A DNA stretch of 64,000 bases from Phoronis australis (lineage: Eukaryota > Phoronida > Phoronidae), in NCBI GenBank assembly GCA_002633005.1, contig NMRA01000338.1:395511-459510 (forward strand), in the 5' to 3' direction. The translations under genes and the position numbers were made by a program. Numbering within the stretch: position 1 is the stretch's first letter; every line of letters starts with the position of its first letter. Shown here piece by piece: positions 51,216-64,000 of the stretch. Below the pieces are notes generated by a model. The model did no database searches. It saw only the letters and a program-made list of their open reading frames with translations, and had not been told where the DNA came from.

Positions 51216-52987
51216 GGTCCATGACACCGTTGCGATGTTATTCATACTGTATGAATACAAGACAGTATCGTAAGCAAAAGTCATCGATAGTAGAAAGATG
51301 CATTCCGGAAAAGGTGCAACCAGTTTCTAGGAATTAACATTTCCTGAACATAAATTTTAAGCACCGATTTGTCTGTACAACAGACCTCATTTACACTTCA
51401 GTCCATCAGTCATGCCAGCATAGACTATGTATATTATCCATGATGCCAGTTTGTTTGTGTAAAGCTCTGCCTGTTGAGAATTCGACCAGCTAATCAGAAA
51501 CGCCGGTGTAAAAAAATTCCCGAGGAAAATTAAGTGATACCTGCGTACTGGTTACTGACCACCTAGTGGCACGCAAGGAACCAGCGAGGTTTCCACAGGG
51601 CCCCTTTTCAGTACAGGTGGCACTGTGTCAGAGGGTAAACCCACTGATATTGGAGCTTATTTTCATATGGTTTATGGTATAACAAGGAATGGCGAAGCAC
51701 TGCATTTGTTGTGGTTGTGACATCTTGGTATTTGTTCACACCGTGTCTCTCTCTTCAATTTCACCCAAAACGTTGGAGAAGCACGCATGTATTGTGGTAC
51801 AAGAAACTTGCTTTTTAGTATGTTCATACGTCACACGGATGTCCCTGGAGCTATAAGAAACTTTCAGTTGAAGTTGCTTTTCTTCTACTTTCTCGCTTTT
51901 GGGATACTGAATTCATGATTGTAATATGCCGTGTTATAAACGAAGGCATAATGATGCTGACAATGTGGTCACTTGTCAAAAATAGGCAAATGGTTTGAAG
52001 CCCTTTAAACGAATGCTAGAATCAGCACTTGAGACAACGTACATGTATTTATCATTGCTTGGTCAGCAACGCCCGCATCACTTAGTTATGAACATACAGA
52101 AAAAAGGTGACTGGAGTACAACAGATTTATTAATGAATATTCATAGTTCATGAAACTGAGGAAAAACCAACATGGAGTACAGAGCTTTTCAACAGCTTAT
52201 TAAATAAGGTGATATTTTGGCCATAAACCGGACTCTATGATATTCATGGCATACGCCAACGCTAAATGCTAATTATGTATGCCTTAACAAGGAGCACAGA
52301 AATATATTTACAGGCACTCCATAGTTTCATCAATTGTAATCACATCACATAACATTGATTTTACCTTTAAACACTCCTTGAAGTGAGAAAAATTTAGTTT
52401 TACTCAGATTTTCATGAATCACCAATAACAAGTCTGATTGCCAATGAAAACATCTGTGAGGACGAACTCAGCAGTCAACAGTCAACAAAAATTTCCAGCC
52501 GGTCACTCCTTATAATGTTATTGTGAGAATCTTTCTTGAAACTCATCACAACAGCTAACATATTAAAACAATACTAAACCCAGTTTTGGCCTATAAACAT
52601 AGTGCAACAAGTTTCCTATCCAGCTCCCTTTAAACCAAAATAATGCCCTGTAACCCTCCTCAACTTTTAATAAGTTTGCAGTAAATTCTGAAAACTCCGG
52701 ATAAAGTCTACTAAATGGGCAAGCATGACCTATGCTTTAAGCGAGTTGCAGACCACCCACCACGAACCAAAATGCCCTTTCTCTGACACGGTATGTATTT
52801 TAGTTGAAACATGTCTTGATTTCTCAATCCAGATGCCAAAGTTGTATTAGCAGGGGACAGAACAAAGATTGGATGAAATCACCAAAACAGGGTTTGGTAT
52901 CCTTTTAAATGAGCACTCGTTTGGGCAAGACTGCCAAATTGCAATTTTAAATAGCTAAAATAAATTATTAATCAACAAGAGTGTACA
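51216..52987. other. Spacer between FAM91A1 and the unrecognised gene
   Basis: It holds the FAM91A1 3'UTR (candidate AATAAA on the minus strand at 52131-52126) and, at about 52560-52920, a dispersed repeat related to 8080-8430. It should also contain the promoter of the gene starting at 51215. No coding exon is seen. Confidence 0.45.
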
Positions 52988-63376
<10,389 letters not shown>

Positions 63377-63469
63377 CTGAAAATGACAATTAAGTGATTA
63401 CAAACAAGGGTGAAGCATACAGTCATAACTACAACATTTGCATCTACCAAATAAATTCAAGAGCAAAGC

Positions 63470-64000
63470 GAACCATTGAAATGTACCCACGACTGCAGCG
63501 CAAACGGTGTACTCCTAATGGTTATTTTTAGAATCATAAAAATGACCATCAAGTGCCACAGAATATATCAAACCCGTCCGAAATTGGGAAAGCATCGTCA
63601 TCGTTACATTACAAATAAATATTTGTCAACTTTCCTGAAAACCTACCAAGGAACTCCAAAGGTACAGAGGCAGGCGTAAAAACAAAAAAAATTCCATTAG
63701 AAGGCACAGCGGTAGTCGAATCCATCCATCTGTTGTCAAGTTAGTAGGAATAGACTAGACAAATTGTGATCTTGAGAGGGGTTTAGTATAGAGATACCCC
63801 CACAGATGCAAAAATAATGTCACTAGGGGGCACTACAATACTTGGGCCCATCTGAAAACCCACGTCATGCATGCTCATGTCTGTAGGAACACATCTGCCA
63901 ATTTACATAACGATCCTCTGCGCGGTTCGGTGGACACAGAGGCAGACCGTAAAAAAAGAAGACACAAAAAGAAATGACACGACCACTAGATGGTGCAGAA
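63470..64000. repeat. Interspersed repeat family R1 copy at the window edge
   Basis: It carries TTGAAATGTACCCAC, CGGTGTACTCCTAATGG, AAACCCGTCCGAAATTGGGA and CATTAGAAGGCACAGCGGTA, matching the copy at 28310-28570. It lies in the FAM91A1 intron upstream of the exon at 63376 and runs off the window. Confidence 0.55.

Overview
This is animal nuclear DNA: AT-rich, with large introns, GT-AG exon junctions and several transposon families. Three conserved multi-exon genes can be read exon by exon: cystathionine gamma-lyase (CTH), an acetylcholinesterase-type cholinesterase, and FAM91A1. The closeness of these proteins to their vertebrate counterparts, together with the cholinesterase acyl-pocket residues, suggests a marine invertebrate, probably a deuterostome (hemichordate, echinoderm or cephalochordate). 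The species cannot be fixed from the sequence. Four single-N positions (10517, 30073, 40875, 58466) mark assembly joins.

Layout. 415-15522 (+) is CTH in 11 exons. Its introns hold a 60-bp minisatellite, several palindromic MITEs and a tRNA-like SINE. 17.1-19.9 kb holds one unexplained 160-codon minus ORF and a LINE remnant. 19964-22953 (+), probably extending further right, is a secreted or membrane-tethered cholinesterase with an intact catalytic triad. 26.1-27.8 kb (-) is a decayed LINE split by a 944-bp TTAA-flanked insertion that carries THAP-domain remnants.

28829-43404 (+) is the most unusual region. It is a signal-peptide exon followed by fourteen tandem copies of a Thr-rich, phase-1 'mucin' exon and then two exons encoding a Ly6/uPAR-type (LU) three-finger domain. 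The twelve undamaged copies join in frame to a 627-residue predicted protein. The seventh copy is split by a 3.7-kb foldback-like transposon with CCCATACCAAAA ends.

44.5-46.1 kb (-) is a 5'-truncated CR1/L2-like LINE. 49.65-51.2 kb (-) contains three phase-compatible exons of a protein I do not recognise. 52988-63376 (-) holds the last 12 coding exons of FAM91A1; its 5' exons lie beyond the right edge.

The genes show no operon-like functional linkage. CTH acts in transsulfuration and H2S production, the cholinesterase in extracellular choline-ester hydrolysis, the mucin-LU protein probably at the cell surface or in mucus, and FAM91A1 in trans-Golgi vesicle tethering.
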